From positions 13,853 to 50,863 of the IMG/VR virus record IMGVR_UViG_3300030389_004206: a stretch of DNA of 37,011 nucleotides; one strand, written 5' to 3'. Every line of letters begins with the position of its first letter. Positions within the stretch are counted from its first letter, which is position 1. The notes under the pieces are model-generated. The model was not told the DNA's origin, did no database searches, and was given only the letters and a program-made list of their open reading frames with translations. Origin of the DNA: a virus. Shown piece by piece: positions 29,790 through 37,011 of the stretch. A program made the translations under genes and the position numbers.

Positions 29790-30713
29790 TTAGGTTACAC
29801 GTAAAAACCTGTAAACAATTTCTCCTGTGCCACCAGCACCACCAGCAGTTTGTGGTTGTGCACCACCCCCACCGCCGCCAGAACCCTGTGAGCCAGCGTC
29901 TCCTGCGCTACCAAATCTACCGGTGCCTCCTGATACTGCTCCATTATAGGATGCACCACCATTGCCACCTGCCTGATTACAATTATCAGTTCCACAGTTT
30001 TGACCTGTCACGCCTGCAACTCCTGATCCTGATTGATTGTATGATGTTATGACACCACCCACTAAACTTGTGGCAGATGGTATTGAAACAGTAGATCCAT
30101 CGGATTCTTTGAATGTACCTGATGTCAATACGGTTCCTAAATTAGAAACTGAACCACCTGATGAAGCAGAGTTTGTTCTAGTGCTTCCGTTAGGTGATGA
30201 GCCACCAGATGAACCACCACCTCCTCCACCACCGAGAGTAAATAGTGTCCCCGTGGATGATCCTGATAATTGTGTATTGTTACCGCCCTCAGCACTATAG
30301 TTTGGATAGGAACCTTGTGTGCTATTAGTGCCTGGAGTGCCAATAGTTAAAGTTAAAGTCTCACCTTCAGCTACAGTAAAAACTTGATTTGCCACGTAAG
30401 CACCTGATCCACCGCCTGTGCCCCCTGACTCACCACCAGACTTATCATATTCTGCACCGCTTACACCTGCCGCTCCACCTCCGACTGCTTGTCGGACGTG
30501 AATAGCGTTAGCACCAGATGGCACTGTGACTGTCGTTGTAGATGTCTGAGTTGTAAATGCAGTGGCAACAAATGCTTGATAAAATTTTTTCCAAGCACCA
30601 CTTACTTTAATATAGCCTTCTTGTATTTCTTTCCAATTACCTGATACTTTTACAAAAGCTTCATTAACTTCTTTAAAAGCACCGCTTACTTTAATGAACC
30701 ATTGACTAGCCAT
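29790..30713 (-). CDS. Glycine-rich tail-tip adhesin-like protein (307 aa)
   Basis: The first 48 residues hold three tandem 15-residue-scale repeats: WFIKVSGAFKEVNEAF, VKVSGNWKEIQEGY and IKVSGAWKKFYQAF. After a beta region (STTTVTVPSGANAIHV) most of the protein is Gly/Ser/Asn-rich with runs such as LGGGGGGGSSGGSS, as in polyglycine-sandwich adhesins (T-even gp38-like) and glycine-rich tail domains, which determine host range. The C-terminus (GAGGTGEIVYRFLRVT) closes with a strand. It is coupled to the fibre gene upstream. Confidence 0.7.
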   Translation of the reverse strand: MASQWFIKVSGAFKEVNEAFVKVSGNWKEIQEGYIKVSGAWKKFYQAFVATAFTTQTSTTTVTVPSGANAIHVRQAVGGGAAGVSGAEYDKSGGESGGTGGGSGAYVANQVFTVAEGETLTLTIGTPGTNSTQGSYPNYSAEGGNNTQLSGSSTGTLFTLGGGGGGGSSGGSSPNGSTRTNSASSGGSVSNLGTVLTSGTFKESDGSTVSIPSATSLVGGVITSYNQSGSGVAGVTGQNCGTDNCNQAGGNGGASYNGAVSGGTGRFGSAGDAGSQGSGGGGGGAQPQTAGGAGGTGEIVYRFLRVT

Positions 30714-31585
30714 TATGCATCATGGATTAGATAGAAATCTCCATCGGCTCCAGTGCCACTACTAGGTGCTGATGTGCTAGTTGTAGTGATAAGATTTCTA
30801 GCTGTAATATTTCCAATGTTTGATCCCGCTACTGTGCTTGTTGCAGTGATAGTGCTGGTGACGGATAACGCACCTGTTACCGTTGCACCTGCTGATGTTG
30901 TTTCAAACTTTTTTACATTGTCGTGAAAAATATCCACACCGTTATTTACATCCATAGTTAAGAATGTTTCAGTAGCAGCATCAGATCTAATAGTAATATT
31001 ATCTCCTTGTATGTTTAATTCACCATTGTTGTTTTCTATAAAACTATCTGTGCCATTGTGATAAATTTGTAAGTCTGTCCCTGTGCCAACATTAATAAAA
31101 TTACTGTCAGTTATTGATACGTTGCCAGTCATGTTTAAAAGCTTTGCAGATACAGTGCCCATTGAACCAAACACATTTGTTACGTTAAAATCAGATGACC
31201 CATCACAATAAATATGTGCATGACCACCTTGTGTAATGGCTACACCGTTTGCAGTGTGCCCTGTAGCGGCAATTGTTAATGTATGAGAACCTGATGTATT
31301 GTTAAAAAACACATAATTGTTTTCTTTAGCTGGTATAAAAACTGTAATATTACCAGATAGAGCACCTGTTAATTCAATAACTTTGTTAGATGATTCGGCA
31401 GTCGGTGATGCGTTGGCCGTGGTCAATGTTACGTCAGAGGACCCTGCAACGCTTTTGGATAAATACCCACCAGCAAAAGCATCTAAAACACTTAAGTTGT
31501 TATTTGTTTTATCACCCCAAGAACCAGCGTTTTCTCCTGATGCTTGTAATTCTAATTTTAATCTATCTGAAAATGTTGATGGCAT
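30713..31585 (-). CDS. Tail fibre protein (290 aa)
   Basis: The N-terminus SDRLKLELQASGENAGSWGD followed by KTNNNLSVLDAFAGG is a recurrent start of marine phage fibre proteins and probably the attachment domain. Strand-rich segments follow (ITVFIPAKENNYVFFNNTSG; DLQIYHNGTDSFIENNNGEL), then a Thr/Ser-rich shaft and the end GADGDFYLIHDA. The IYHNGTDSFI-type segment also recurs in cyanophage fibres. It likely bears or connects to the glycine-rich tip encoded next. The ribosome site is poor, so translation may depend on the mini-frame just upstream. Confidence 0.7.
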   Translation of the reverse strand: MPSTFSDRLKLELQASGENAGSWGDKTNNNLSVLDAFAGGYLSKSVAGSSDVTLTTANASPTAESSNKVIELTGALSGNITVFIPAKENNYVFFNNTSGSHTLTIAATGHTANGVAITQGGHAHIYCDGSSDFNVTNVFGSMGTVSAKLLNMTGNVSITDSNFINVGTGTDLQIYHNGTDSFIENNNGELNIQGDNITIRSDAATETFLTMDVNNGVDIFHDNVKKFETTSAGATVTGALSVTSTITATSTVAGSNIGNITARNLITTTSTSAPSSGTGADGDFYLIHDA

Positions 31586-31588
31586 AAC

Positions 31589-31627
31589 TTAAATTATCAC
31601 GGTTTTGTGAGGCATACAATAGACCAT
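31589..31627 (-). CDS. Twelve-codon coupling mini-frame
   Basis: ATG at 31627 overlaps the stop of the appendage gene as TAATG and encodes MVYCMPHKTVII before a stop four bases from the fibre start at 31585. No ribosome site is visible for the fibre gene. The frame may carry ribosomes across the 41-nt gap. It may equally be chance. Confidence 0.25.
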   Translation of the reverse strand: MVYCMPHKTVII

Positions 31628-32151
31628 TACGCTAGTACCTCTATAATCATCATATTTGATTGAGCTGAAAATCCATCTGCTTGTGAATTATTCAGTCTTA
31701 GTGTTCCATTGGTATTCGGTTTATTAGCCATTTGTACTTTATAAGTTCTTGCAGAAGTAGAAGATGCTGACCTTTGAATGCAAAAAGTCATGCTATTAGC
31801 AGCATTATCAACATAACCACTGGCTTTATACCATTCTTCTAATTCTGTGCTATCCTCAAATAATTTAAAACTAGCATTACTAATACCATTATGAACAATT
31901 TGATTCATGTTAGCCATAATATAAAGTGTGCTATCTGAAGCTGTGGGTGTAATTGCAAGTGTTAATCCTGTATCAGCATAAGTGGCTGAAGTTGTTGAAA
32001 AAGCTGTTGTAAAATTTTGATATACTATTTGACCAATTTTAGCTGCACCAGTAACTGTGCCGGTAAAAGCAAAATTATTTGCTAAATTAATTTTTGATGA
32101 TGTTATTGCACTATCTGCAAAAGCTCCTGCGGGTAATGTATTAAGTGCCAT
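31627..32151 (-). CDS. Tail-appendage protein, B family
   Basis: This 174-residue protein starts MALNTLPAGAFADSAITSSK, then AKIGQIVYQNFTTAFSTTSA and the family core LAITPTASDSTLYIMANMNQ, later ARTYKVQMANKP and the end MMIIEVLA. The core and ending are shared with the proteins at 32151, 34398 and 36026 and with the C-terminal half of the 25843 gene. A small beta-sandwich that trimerises at a fibre tip is likely. It is coupled by one base to the next paralogue upstream. Confidence 0.7.
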   Translation of the reverse strand: MALNTLPAGAFADSAITSSKINLANNFAFTGTVTGAAKIGQIVYQNFTTAFSTTSATYADTGLTLAITPTASDSTLYIMANMNQIVHNGISNASFKLFEDSTELEEWYKASGYVDNAANSMTFCIQRSASSTSARTYKVQMANKPNTNGTLRLNNSQADGFSAQSNMMIIEVLA

Positions 32152-32678
32152 TAGGGTAGTACCTCCATTACAGTTATAGAACTTCTTTGTTGTTCACCAG
32201 TTGAACTACCTTGATATGTTAAAATTAAAGTTTCAGTACCTTGTGGTTGATTAAATTTAACACCATAAGTTAATTCTGATGTTGATGATGGTGAGTGTAG
32301 GGTTTGTAAAAATACTGGTGAAAAAGCTAAAGCAGAAGTTGAATCTGGCTTATATCCTGCAAATCCGTAATTAGCTATTGATGTTCCACCTTGTGTTATT
32401 TGAAAACCAGCATCATTATAATTAGAACCTAATAGAAAAAATGATAATGAAACTTGAACTAATACTTTTGAACTTGTGGAAGTAGGTGTAATTGTTCTGT
32501 TAAGTTGTGTATATTGAGTAAAAGAAGAACTTGTAGTTGATGTCTGAGTATTCGTTTCTGTATGTAATACTTGACCAATTTTAAACCTCGAAGAAGTAAT
32601 GACACCCGAACCATCAGACGTGATAATATTATTATCACCACTGTCATTGATTAAATTTACTTTAAGCTTACTGGTCAT
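32151..32678 (-). CDS. Tail-appendage protein, B family
   Basis: The 175-residue product begins MTSKLKVNLINDSGDNNIIT, an N-terminal tag also present in A-family members, then RFKIGQVLHTETNTQ and the B core TITPTSTSSKVLVQVSLSFF. It ends with SELTYGVKFNQPQ and SSITVMEVLP. The shared tag suggests that both families dock at the same tail site through their N-termini. The gene lies between an A-family gene and another B-family gene. Confidence 0.7.
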   Translation of the reverse strand: MTSKLKVNLINDSGDNNIITSDGSGVITSSRFKIGQVLHTETNTQTSTTSSSFTQYTQLNRTITPTSTSSKVLVQVSLSFFLLGSNYNDAGFQITQGGTSIANYGFAGYKPDSTSALAFSPVFLQTLHSPSSTSELTYGVKFNQPQGTETLILTYQGSSTGEQQRSSITVMEVLP

Positions 32679-33197
32679 CTATGCCCCTATAATCCTATAC
32701 CCTGCTAAAAAAGTGTTATTTGCGTTTATATCCATAGCACTTCCTTCAAAGTGTTGAACATATAATTCAATATAATCTGATGCTGATAAATCTAAAACAG
32801 TAGAAGATGTAAATTTTTGTTCACTATTTCCTGTTCCAGCAAACATACCAAAAAAACCAAAGTTAGCATTAGAACCATTTTTGAATAAAGCTACTTGAAT
32901 TGAATCTGCATCATCTAATCCATTACAAAGTAATCCAAAACTAAAAAAGTATTTACCAGCTTTACCTGAGGGAACGGTAAATTTATTTGAAGCAAATGCA
33001 CTATCTGAGTCAAAAACTTCTGAGTCAAAAGTAACTTTAGTGTTTGTGTTGTTGGGTATGCTTTGATTACTTGATAACTTTACAAAGAATGCTGGGGTAT
33101 TAGTAAAAGGTCCAGATACAGTATCTCCTGCCTCACCAATCGTAATTGAAGAGCCTGACTGCTTTATAATCTCATTTACCTTTAACTGCGATACCAC
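32679..33197 (-). CDS. Tail-appendage protein, A family (C1q/TNF-like)
   Basis: The 172-residue protein starts at a GTG with AAGGAGTAAGTA upstream. The tag MVSQLKVNEIIKQSGSSITI is followed by TPAFFVKLSSNQSIPN, VTFDSEVFDSDSAFASNKFT and VPSGKAGKYFFSFG, and it ends NNTFLAGYRIIGA. The strand order and the final aromatic strand resemble the C1q/TNF-like jelly roll, which forms trimers and binds ligands. Three other members are in the window, one cut by the right edge. Confidence 0.7.
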   Translation of the reverse strand: MVSQLKVNEIIKQSGSSITIGEAGDTVSGPFTNTPAFFVKLSSNQSIPNNTNTKVTFDSEVFDSDSAFASNKFTVPSGKAGKYFFSFGLLCNGLDDADSIQVALFKNGSNANFGFFGMFAGTGNSEQKFTSSTVLDLSASDYIELYVQHFEGSAMDINANNTFLAGYRIIGA

Positions 33198-33207
33198 TAC
33201 TTACTCC

Positions 33208-33537
33208 TTATGACTTAGGGTTTGCGTCTTTGACAGATTTAATTCTAGCCTTCCAATCATCAAATGATTTATACATCTCATCGAGCTGATCGCCGATATC
33301 CCCATAGGCCGCTCTACGTGTAGCTCTTACTGTGTTGTTTGTCTCCTCAGTATTACCTGCTGTTTCATATGTAGCAAGTTGTTCATCCGTTGGTTTGTCC
33401 AAACCAGAAATATTCCATTCTCTTATGTAAGGACCCTTGCCGTCAGAATCATCCTGAAGTAAAACGTCAGTTGTAAAATCTACAGTCTTTGAGTTTGCCT
33501 CGCAGTAAAGTTTTACCTTTGTTGCTAATGATGCCAT
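33208..33537 (-). CDS. Tail-fibre assembly chaperone-like protein
   Basis: The 109-residue protein ends with TRRAAYGDIGDQLDEMYKSF followed by DDWKARIKSVKD, a motif typical of phage tail assembly chaperone (APC/XkdW-like) proteins, which help fibres fold and may be shed. WNISGLDKPTDEQLATYE in the middle is also typical. The start has AGGAGTAAACA upstream, identical to the site of the next gene. It lies with a second chaperone-like gene in the middle of the appendage array. Confidence 0.65.
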   Translation of the reverse strand: MASLATKVKLYCEANSKTVDFTTDVLLQDDSDGKGPYIREWNISGLDKPTDEQLATYETAGNTEETNNTVRATRRAAYGDIGDQLDEMYKSFDDWKARIKSVKDANPKS

Positions 33538-33546
33538 TGTTTACTC

Positions 33547-33915
33547 CTATCCGCTAAAGTCTGCGTAATCCACAACCTTAGCACGTTCTGCTGCTCTTTT
33601 TGTTTTTACATCAGAAGGCATAGCAGTTCCGCCCTCAGCTTCTCTGACCGACATCCAGTCAGTCGATGCAAGATAAGCTCTTGCTTCTTCATTTATCTTC
33701 TTTTGTGATGCAAATGCATCTTGTTTGTCCATGTCGGCTTTGACTTTGGCCCAAGTAACAGCATCTGGCTTTGCACCCATAATAGCTGTGTCATTGGAGT
33801 CTTTACCTACAACCCATTCAACTTGTGAGTTGAACTCAGCTTCAGTAGTCACTTTACCACGAATAACAAATTCGTAAGTGCCGATTGACTGTATTGCTTG
33901 TGCACAATCTGCCAT
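33547..33915 (-). CDS. Tail-fibre assembly protein-like
   Basis: The 122-residue product contains KKINEEARAYLASTDWMSVR followed by EAEGGTAMPSDVKTKRAAER, the conserved end of tail-fibre assembly proteins. In that family this helical region clamps the fibre C-terminus. The N-terminal part (YEFVIRGKVTTEAEFNSQVE) is a small beta domain. Its ribosome site (AGGAGTAAACA, then ATGGC) is a copy of that of the neighbouring chaperone gene. It probably serves one or more fibres encoded nearby. Confidence 0.65.
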   Translation of the reverse strand: MADCAQAIQSIGTYEFVIRGKVTTEAEFNSQVEWVVGKDSNDTAIMGAKPDAVTWAKVKADMDKQDAFASQKKINEEARAYLASTDWMSVREAEGGTAMPSDVKTKRAAERAKVVDYADFSG

Positions 33916-33924
33916 TGTTTACTC

Positions 33925-34398
33925 CTATAATATCACCAGTGTTCCACCACTAGCTACGTTTATTGTCTGTCCTGAGGACACTGTTACAGGACCCACTATA
34001 CTTGCATTTTCACTTGCTGCAATAGAAAGTCCCCCTGTTAATGTTTGTACATTTCTGTACGCACCATTAATACTTGTTAATTTAGCTGCTGTCACTGTAG
34101 CATCTGTTGGTGCACCCACATCAAACGTATCACCAAATATAACACCTGAGAAGGTCGCACTACTGGCAGGTGCACCTGTGAACGCTATCGTACCACTAGA
34201 TGATCCTGCAGTAAACGCTGTGCCCGGAACCTGATACACACCATTGATGTGTATCAGTAACTGAGCTAAACTACCAATTATTTGTGTTGTTCCACCAACA
34301 GCTATCGTAAACTGTGTTTCAGAACCATCAAAGCCGCTACTAATATCATCGATTAATGAAAAGTTGCCCTGTACAATTGGATTTCCTAAGTAGCCCAT
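33925..34398 (-). CDS. Small tail-fibre-like protein (157 aa)
   Basis: The protein starts MGYLGNPIVQGNFSLIDDIS, then FDGSETQFTIAVGGTTQIIG and LAQLLIHINGVYQVPGTAFT, a beta-rich module that I associate with fibres of cyanophages and related marine phages. The end (ASGGTLVIL) is strand-like. It lies between the chaperone-like genes and the B-family gene at 34398, with which it shares one base. It is likely part of the same appendage complex, perhaps the shaft. Confidence 0.65.
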   Translation of the reverse strand: MGYLGNPIVQGNFSLIDDISSGFDGSETQFTIAVGGTTQIIGSLAQLLIHINGVYQVPGTAFTAGSSSGTIAFTGAPASSATFSGVIFGDTFDVGAPTDATVTAAKLTSINGAYRNVQTLTGGLSIAASENASIVGPVTVSSGQTINVASGGTLVIL

Positions 34399-34928
34399 TA
34401 TGCTAAAATCTCCATAAGTGTTATTGTTGAATATCCGGAGTTTCCGTCTTTATTTACATAGCATGTGCCCCCTCCGGTATCAGACCAATTAGATGTTAAT
34501 CTATAATTTAATGCACTTGTTGAACTGGGGGATTCAAGCCATTGTATTGAAAATCCTCCGTCTCTTTCATACTCAGTTGTAAAATCCCACCTGTTAGCTT
34601 GAGAATAATGAATTAAGTTCGAATCTCTATACATTTTACAATTCCATCTAGTGTTACTACTGCTAGTACCTCCTTGTATTCCCATTACTGTACCTATTAC
34701 TAAAATCTTACTTGATGAAGCACTAGGTGTTATAGATTGAGTAACAATATCTTGGTCATTGTCACTTATACTTGTAGAAATCTCTGTTGCATTTTGACCT
34801 TGTAAAACTTGACCAATCTTACCTAAACCAAAGGCAGCCTTAGCCGCAGTTACTGCATCATCTTTGATATCTGCTGTATCTATAGTAGCGTCTGTTATTC
34901 CTGCTGAGGGTATCGTTGTTACTGCCAT
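34398..34928 (-). CDS. Tail-appendage protein, B family
   Basis: The 176-residue product has an N-terminal segment similar to its paralogue at 31627 (IPSAGITDATIDTADIKDDA), then GLGKIGQVLQGQNATEIST and the core QSITPSASSSKILVIGTVMG. It ends with SALNYRLTSNWSDTG and STITLMEILA. The surface segment between core and ending (RWDFTTEYERDGGFSIQWLE) differs fully from the other members, as expected for receptor-facing loops. It shares one base with the neighbouring 33925-34398 gene. Confidence 0.7.
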   Translation of the reverse strand: MAVTTIPSAGITDATIDTADIKDDAVTAAKAAFGLGKIGQVLQGQNATEISTSISDNDQDIVTQSITPSASSSKILVIGTVMGIQGGTSSSNTRWNCKMYRDSNLIHYSQANRWDFTTEYERDGGFSIQWLESPSSTSALNYRLTSNWSDTGGGTCYVNKDGNSGYSTITLMEILA

Positions 34929-34929
34929 G

Positions 34930-35478
34930 TTATGCTCCTATTAACCTATTTCCTGAAAAATGAAAAGATGGACCATTGAATTGTGGTGTACCTGAATCGG
35001 CGTTTATATATCCAAATACTTCTAAGTAATCCCCTTCTGCTAAAAGTAGAGTGCCACTAGCACTAAGTCTTTGTGAAGAATCACCTTTAAAATAATTAGT
35101 GGTCATTCTAATTCTTTGCTCAATTCCAGGGACTGAATCACTGTAAGAACCATTTTTATATAATTTTATCCAAACTTGTTTATAATCTGCTGAAACTTGA
35201 AAAGCACCATCAATGTAGATCGCATACTTACCTGCTCCTCCAGTAGGGACTGTAAATCTACTATTAGCAAAAGCATTATTAGTATCATAAGACTCTGAAT
35301 CAAAAGTAACTTTAGTATCAGTATTTAGAGAAATTGTTTGCGAGGTGCTGTTTGCTGCAGAAAAAGCAGGAGTATTAGCCCCCATACCTGCAATCGTATC
35401 TCCTGCACTACCAATAGTAATTGTTTTCGTAGCGTCTGTGCCAAGAGGCGAGATTGTTGATACTTTTAATGTGCTCAT
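34930..35478 (-). CDS. Tail-appendage protein, A family (C1q/TNF-like)
   Basis: The 182-residue product has MSTLKVSTISPLGTDATKTI, TIGSAGDTIAGMG and NTPAFSAANSTSQTISLNTD. The family block VTFDSESYDTNNAFANSRFT and VPTGGAGKYAIYIDGAFQ follows, and it ends FSGNRLIGA. The N-terminal tag and jelly-roll block align with the other A-family members, while residues 105-160 are unique to it. It is coupled to the next A-family gene by a 1-nt overlap. Confidence 0.7.
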   Translation of the reverse strand: MSTLKVSTISPLGTDATKTITIGSAGDTIAGMGANTPAFSAANSTSQTISLNTDTKVTFDSESYDTNNAFANSRFTVPTGGAGKYAIYIDGAFQVSADYKQVWIKLYKNGSYSDSVPGIEQRIRMTTNYFKGDSSQRLSASGTLLLAEGDYLEVFGYINADSGTPQFNGPSFHFSGNRLIGA

Positions 35479-36026
35479 TATGCTCCTATAATTTTATATC
35501 CACCGAACAATGTATCTCCATTACCATTATCTAATGATTTTGATGAACCAGTGTCTTGATAAAATGTACAAATAGCATACTCAGAGGAACCATTGAAATC
35601 TAATATTGTAGCTACATTCCAAGTTGTGTTAGCACTTGATCTACCAGTTGCTCTTACTCTACTATTATATGCACTATGCCTTATTTCTAATTCAAAATTA
35701 TTATTAAGATCAGTTCCAACATTTAATCTTGTGTTAGCAAATAAAAAATATTTACCGGCTTCTGTAGGTGTAAAACGATATGTGCTTGTGTCAAAACAAT
35801 TATCAGTATCATAGTTTTCAGCATCAAATACTATTGTAGTTAATGTTGCATGAGATATTGATTGTGTTGATGCGTTCATATAAGCACTAAACATTGGTGT
35901 CATTTGAGGAAAGTTAGTTAATGTTGCACCAGACTTTAGTGTTATCTGTGACGCATTACTAGAACCGATTGTAATATTAGAGGTTCCGCTTCTTGTGTCT
36001 ATGGTATCTACAAGTATCTTTGACAT
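35478..36026 (-). CDS. Tail-appendage protein, A family (C1q/TNF-like)
   Basis: The 182-residue protein has the tag MSKILVDTIDTRSGTSNITI, then TPMFSAYMNASTQSISHATL, IVFDAENYDTDNCFDTSTYR and FTPTEAGKYFLFANTRLNVG, with the ending TLFGGYKIIGA. The GYKIIGA end matches GYRIIGA in the protein at 32679. A Cys replaces a small residue in the DNCFD segment. The gene shares single bases with both neighbours. Confidence 0.7.
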   Translation of the reverse strand: MSKILVDTIDTRSGTSNITIGSSNASQITLKSGATLTNFPQMTPMFSAYMNASTQSISHATLTTIVFDAENYDTDNCFDTSTYRFTPTEAGKYFLFANTRLNVGTDLNNNFELEIRHSAYNSRVRATGRSSANTTWNVATILDFNGSSEYAICTFYQDTGSSKSLDNGNGDTLFGGYKIIGA

Positions 36027-36592
36027 TATGCTAATATCTCCGTAGCCATACCAATTGAAACCTCTGCATCACTATAGCCACCAGTATTTGCTGGCATATT
36101 TAATGTCCATGCTCCAGCATTAGTTTTTATTTGTAAATCATATTGAGTAGCAGAAGTTGTATTGGGTGAATCTAAATACACTAAAGGCTGTGGTTGTGTA
36201 TAATAAGCCGACTGACTATCAGCAGGCCATCTAGTAACTATGAATGGATCTGATTGAACATTTGATCCAGCAGTATTATTTCTAATTTTTAACATAACAT
36301 TAGCAGATGATGTATTACAACCAACACGAGGATAGAAAGATAGTAATACTTTACTAGAAGTTGCACTAGGGGTAATAGTTACAGAATAAATAGTTACATA
36401 ACTTGTAGAACTTGATGTTTCTGTATTTGATTTAATTGTTTGAATTACCTGACCTACTTTACCAAAACCGCTTGCTGTTCCGCTGTTAGAAATAGTGCAT
36501 CCTGAAGGTATTGTAAGTGTATCACCATTCGCTCCTAACGTTAAGCTAGTGCCTGATTGTGGTTCTAAGTTATCTACAAATATTGTTCCCAT
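36026..36592 (-). CDS. Tail-appendage protein, B family
   Basis: The 188-residue product starts MGTIFVDNLEPQSGTSLTLG and ANGDTLTIPSG, a tag shared with the A family. It then has GFGKVGQVIQTIKSNTETSS and the core TITPSATSSKVLLSFYPRVG, with the ending GMATEILA. The end is slightly diverged from the EVLA form of the other B members. The tag shared between families supports docking at a common tail receptor. Confidence 0.7.
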   Translation of the reverse strand: MGTIFVDNLEPQSGTSLTLGANGDTLTIPSGCTISNSGTASGFGKVGQVIQTIKSNTETSSSTSYVTIYSVTITPSATSSKVLLSFYPRVGCNTSSANVMLKIRNNTAGSNVQSDPFIVTRWPADSQSAYYTQPQPLVYLDSPNTTSATQYDLQIKTNAGAWTLNMPANTGGYSDAEVSIGMATEILA

Positions 36593-37011
36593 TATGATAC
36601 CAACCTGTGCATAAAAAAATAAGTGTTGTCTCCAGTCACAGCATCTTGAGATGTACCTTTGGTGTGAAAAACATAAATTTCGATATAATCACCAACAGCC
36701 AAATCCATATCTACGCAAATATTTAGATTCTGAGCTCTAACTGCATTTCCTGAAACAGCGTGTAAATTAGCTCTATACTGTGAACCATTTTTATAAATTT
36801 TTATTTCACCATACTCACCTGAGTCATTACCGTATTCTATTCTGACACTAGCAGTGCACAAATACTTACCTGCTTTTCCAGATGGGACAGTAAACTTATT
36901 AGATGCAAAAGCACTATCAGTATCATAATTTTCAGTTTGCCAAGTTATTAATGTGTCTGTGCTTGTTGCTACAGATTGATTTGCATTTTTACTAACGCTA
37001 AAAGCAGGAGT
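36592..37011 (-). CDS. Partial tail-appendage protein, A family, cut at right edge
   Basis: The minus-strand frame is open through the window edge. The true start is outside, and the internal Met-like codon at 36861 is not the start. The visible 139 residues begin TPAFSVSKNANQSVATSTDT, then NYDTDSAFASNKFTVPSGKA and GKYLCTASVRIEYG, and end NTYFFMHRLVS. This is the A-family jelly-roll block. It shows that the appendage array continues beyond the window. Confidence 0.7.
   Translation of the reverse strand, partial: TPAFSVSKNANQSVATSTDTLITWQTENYDTDSAFASNKFTVPSGKAGKYLCTASVRIEYGNDSGEYGEIKIYKNGSQYRANLHAVSGNAVRAQNLNICVDMDLAVGDYIEIYVFHTKGTSQDAVTGDNTYFFMHRLVS

Noticed and set aside
29795-30343. Open frames on both strands across the glycine-rich adhesin
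   Set aside because: Gly/Ser-rich codons make the other frames open. None has a ribosome site or fits the overlap pattern of the operon.
1-37011. CRISPR arrays, insertion sequences, integrase and attachment sites
   Set aside because: No regularly spaced identical repeats with spacers, no transposase or integrase motifs, and no tRNA-end duplications were seen. The pentamer array lacks conserved repeat units of CRISPR length.

Overview
The window reads as most of the genome of an AT-rich, podovirus-like tailed phage, probably of a marine bacterium. Gene content and style resemble uncultured marine and Pelagibacter-type podoviruses; that host assignment is inference. Genes are packed with 1-nt (TAATG-type) or 4-nt (ATGA) overlaps. 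There is no integrase and no convincing tRNA. The large terminase, portal and major capsid genes are not visible and presumably lie beyond the left edge, since the left-edge gene and the right-edge tail gene both run off the window on the minus strand.

Layout from left to right. 1-2244 (minus): a truncated gene, an AT-rich gap with a perfect DnaA box inside an inverted repeat, four diverged copies of a GC-rich element, a 45-residue membrane protein, two overlapping PD-(D/E)XK nucleases and the small terminase. 2214-2457 is a cluster of GTAAC-type repeats. 2694-3893 (plus) is a small operon, a class I methyltransferase plus two small genes, preceded by a predicted three-way-junction RNA. 3890-6765 (minus) is a run of small early genes, interrupted by a 395-nt non-coding array built on a 5-nt grid (4573-4968). 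6795-7137 holds back-to-back promoters and a candidate plus-strand non-coding RNA of about 250 nt.

7136-13835 (minus) is the replication module: DNA polymerase A with a 3'-5' exonuclease, a UvrD-like helicase, an archaeo-eukaryotic-type primase, a probable ssDNA-binding protein with an SSB-like tail, and two conserved early proteins. A UUCG-loop terminator lies between the ssDNA-binding gene and the primase gene. 13912-16396 (plus) is an inverted cassette: SNF2-type helicase, PP-loop (PAPS-reductase-like) enzyme and a small protein. 16399-37011 (minus) is the virion and lysis module: lysozyme, four large probable internal or ejection proteins, a tail nozzle-like protein, a glycosyltransferase-like protein, a 2OG-Fe(II) oxygenase, a glycine-rich adhesin, tail-fibre chaperone-like proteins, and a tandem array of two alternating families of small tail-appendage paralogues that continues past the right edge.

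The strongest candidates for undescribed biology are the pentamer array with its tetramer 'slips', the candidate RNA at 6885-7137, the structured leader of the methyltransferase operon, and the repeated elements and iterons around the terminase region.
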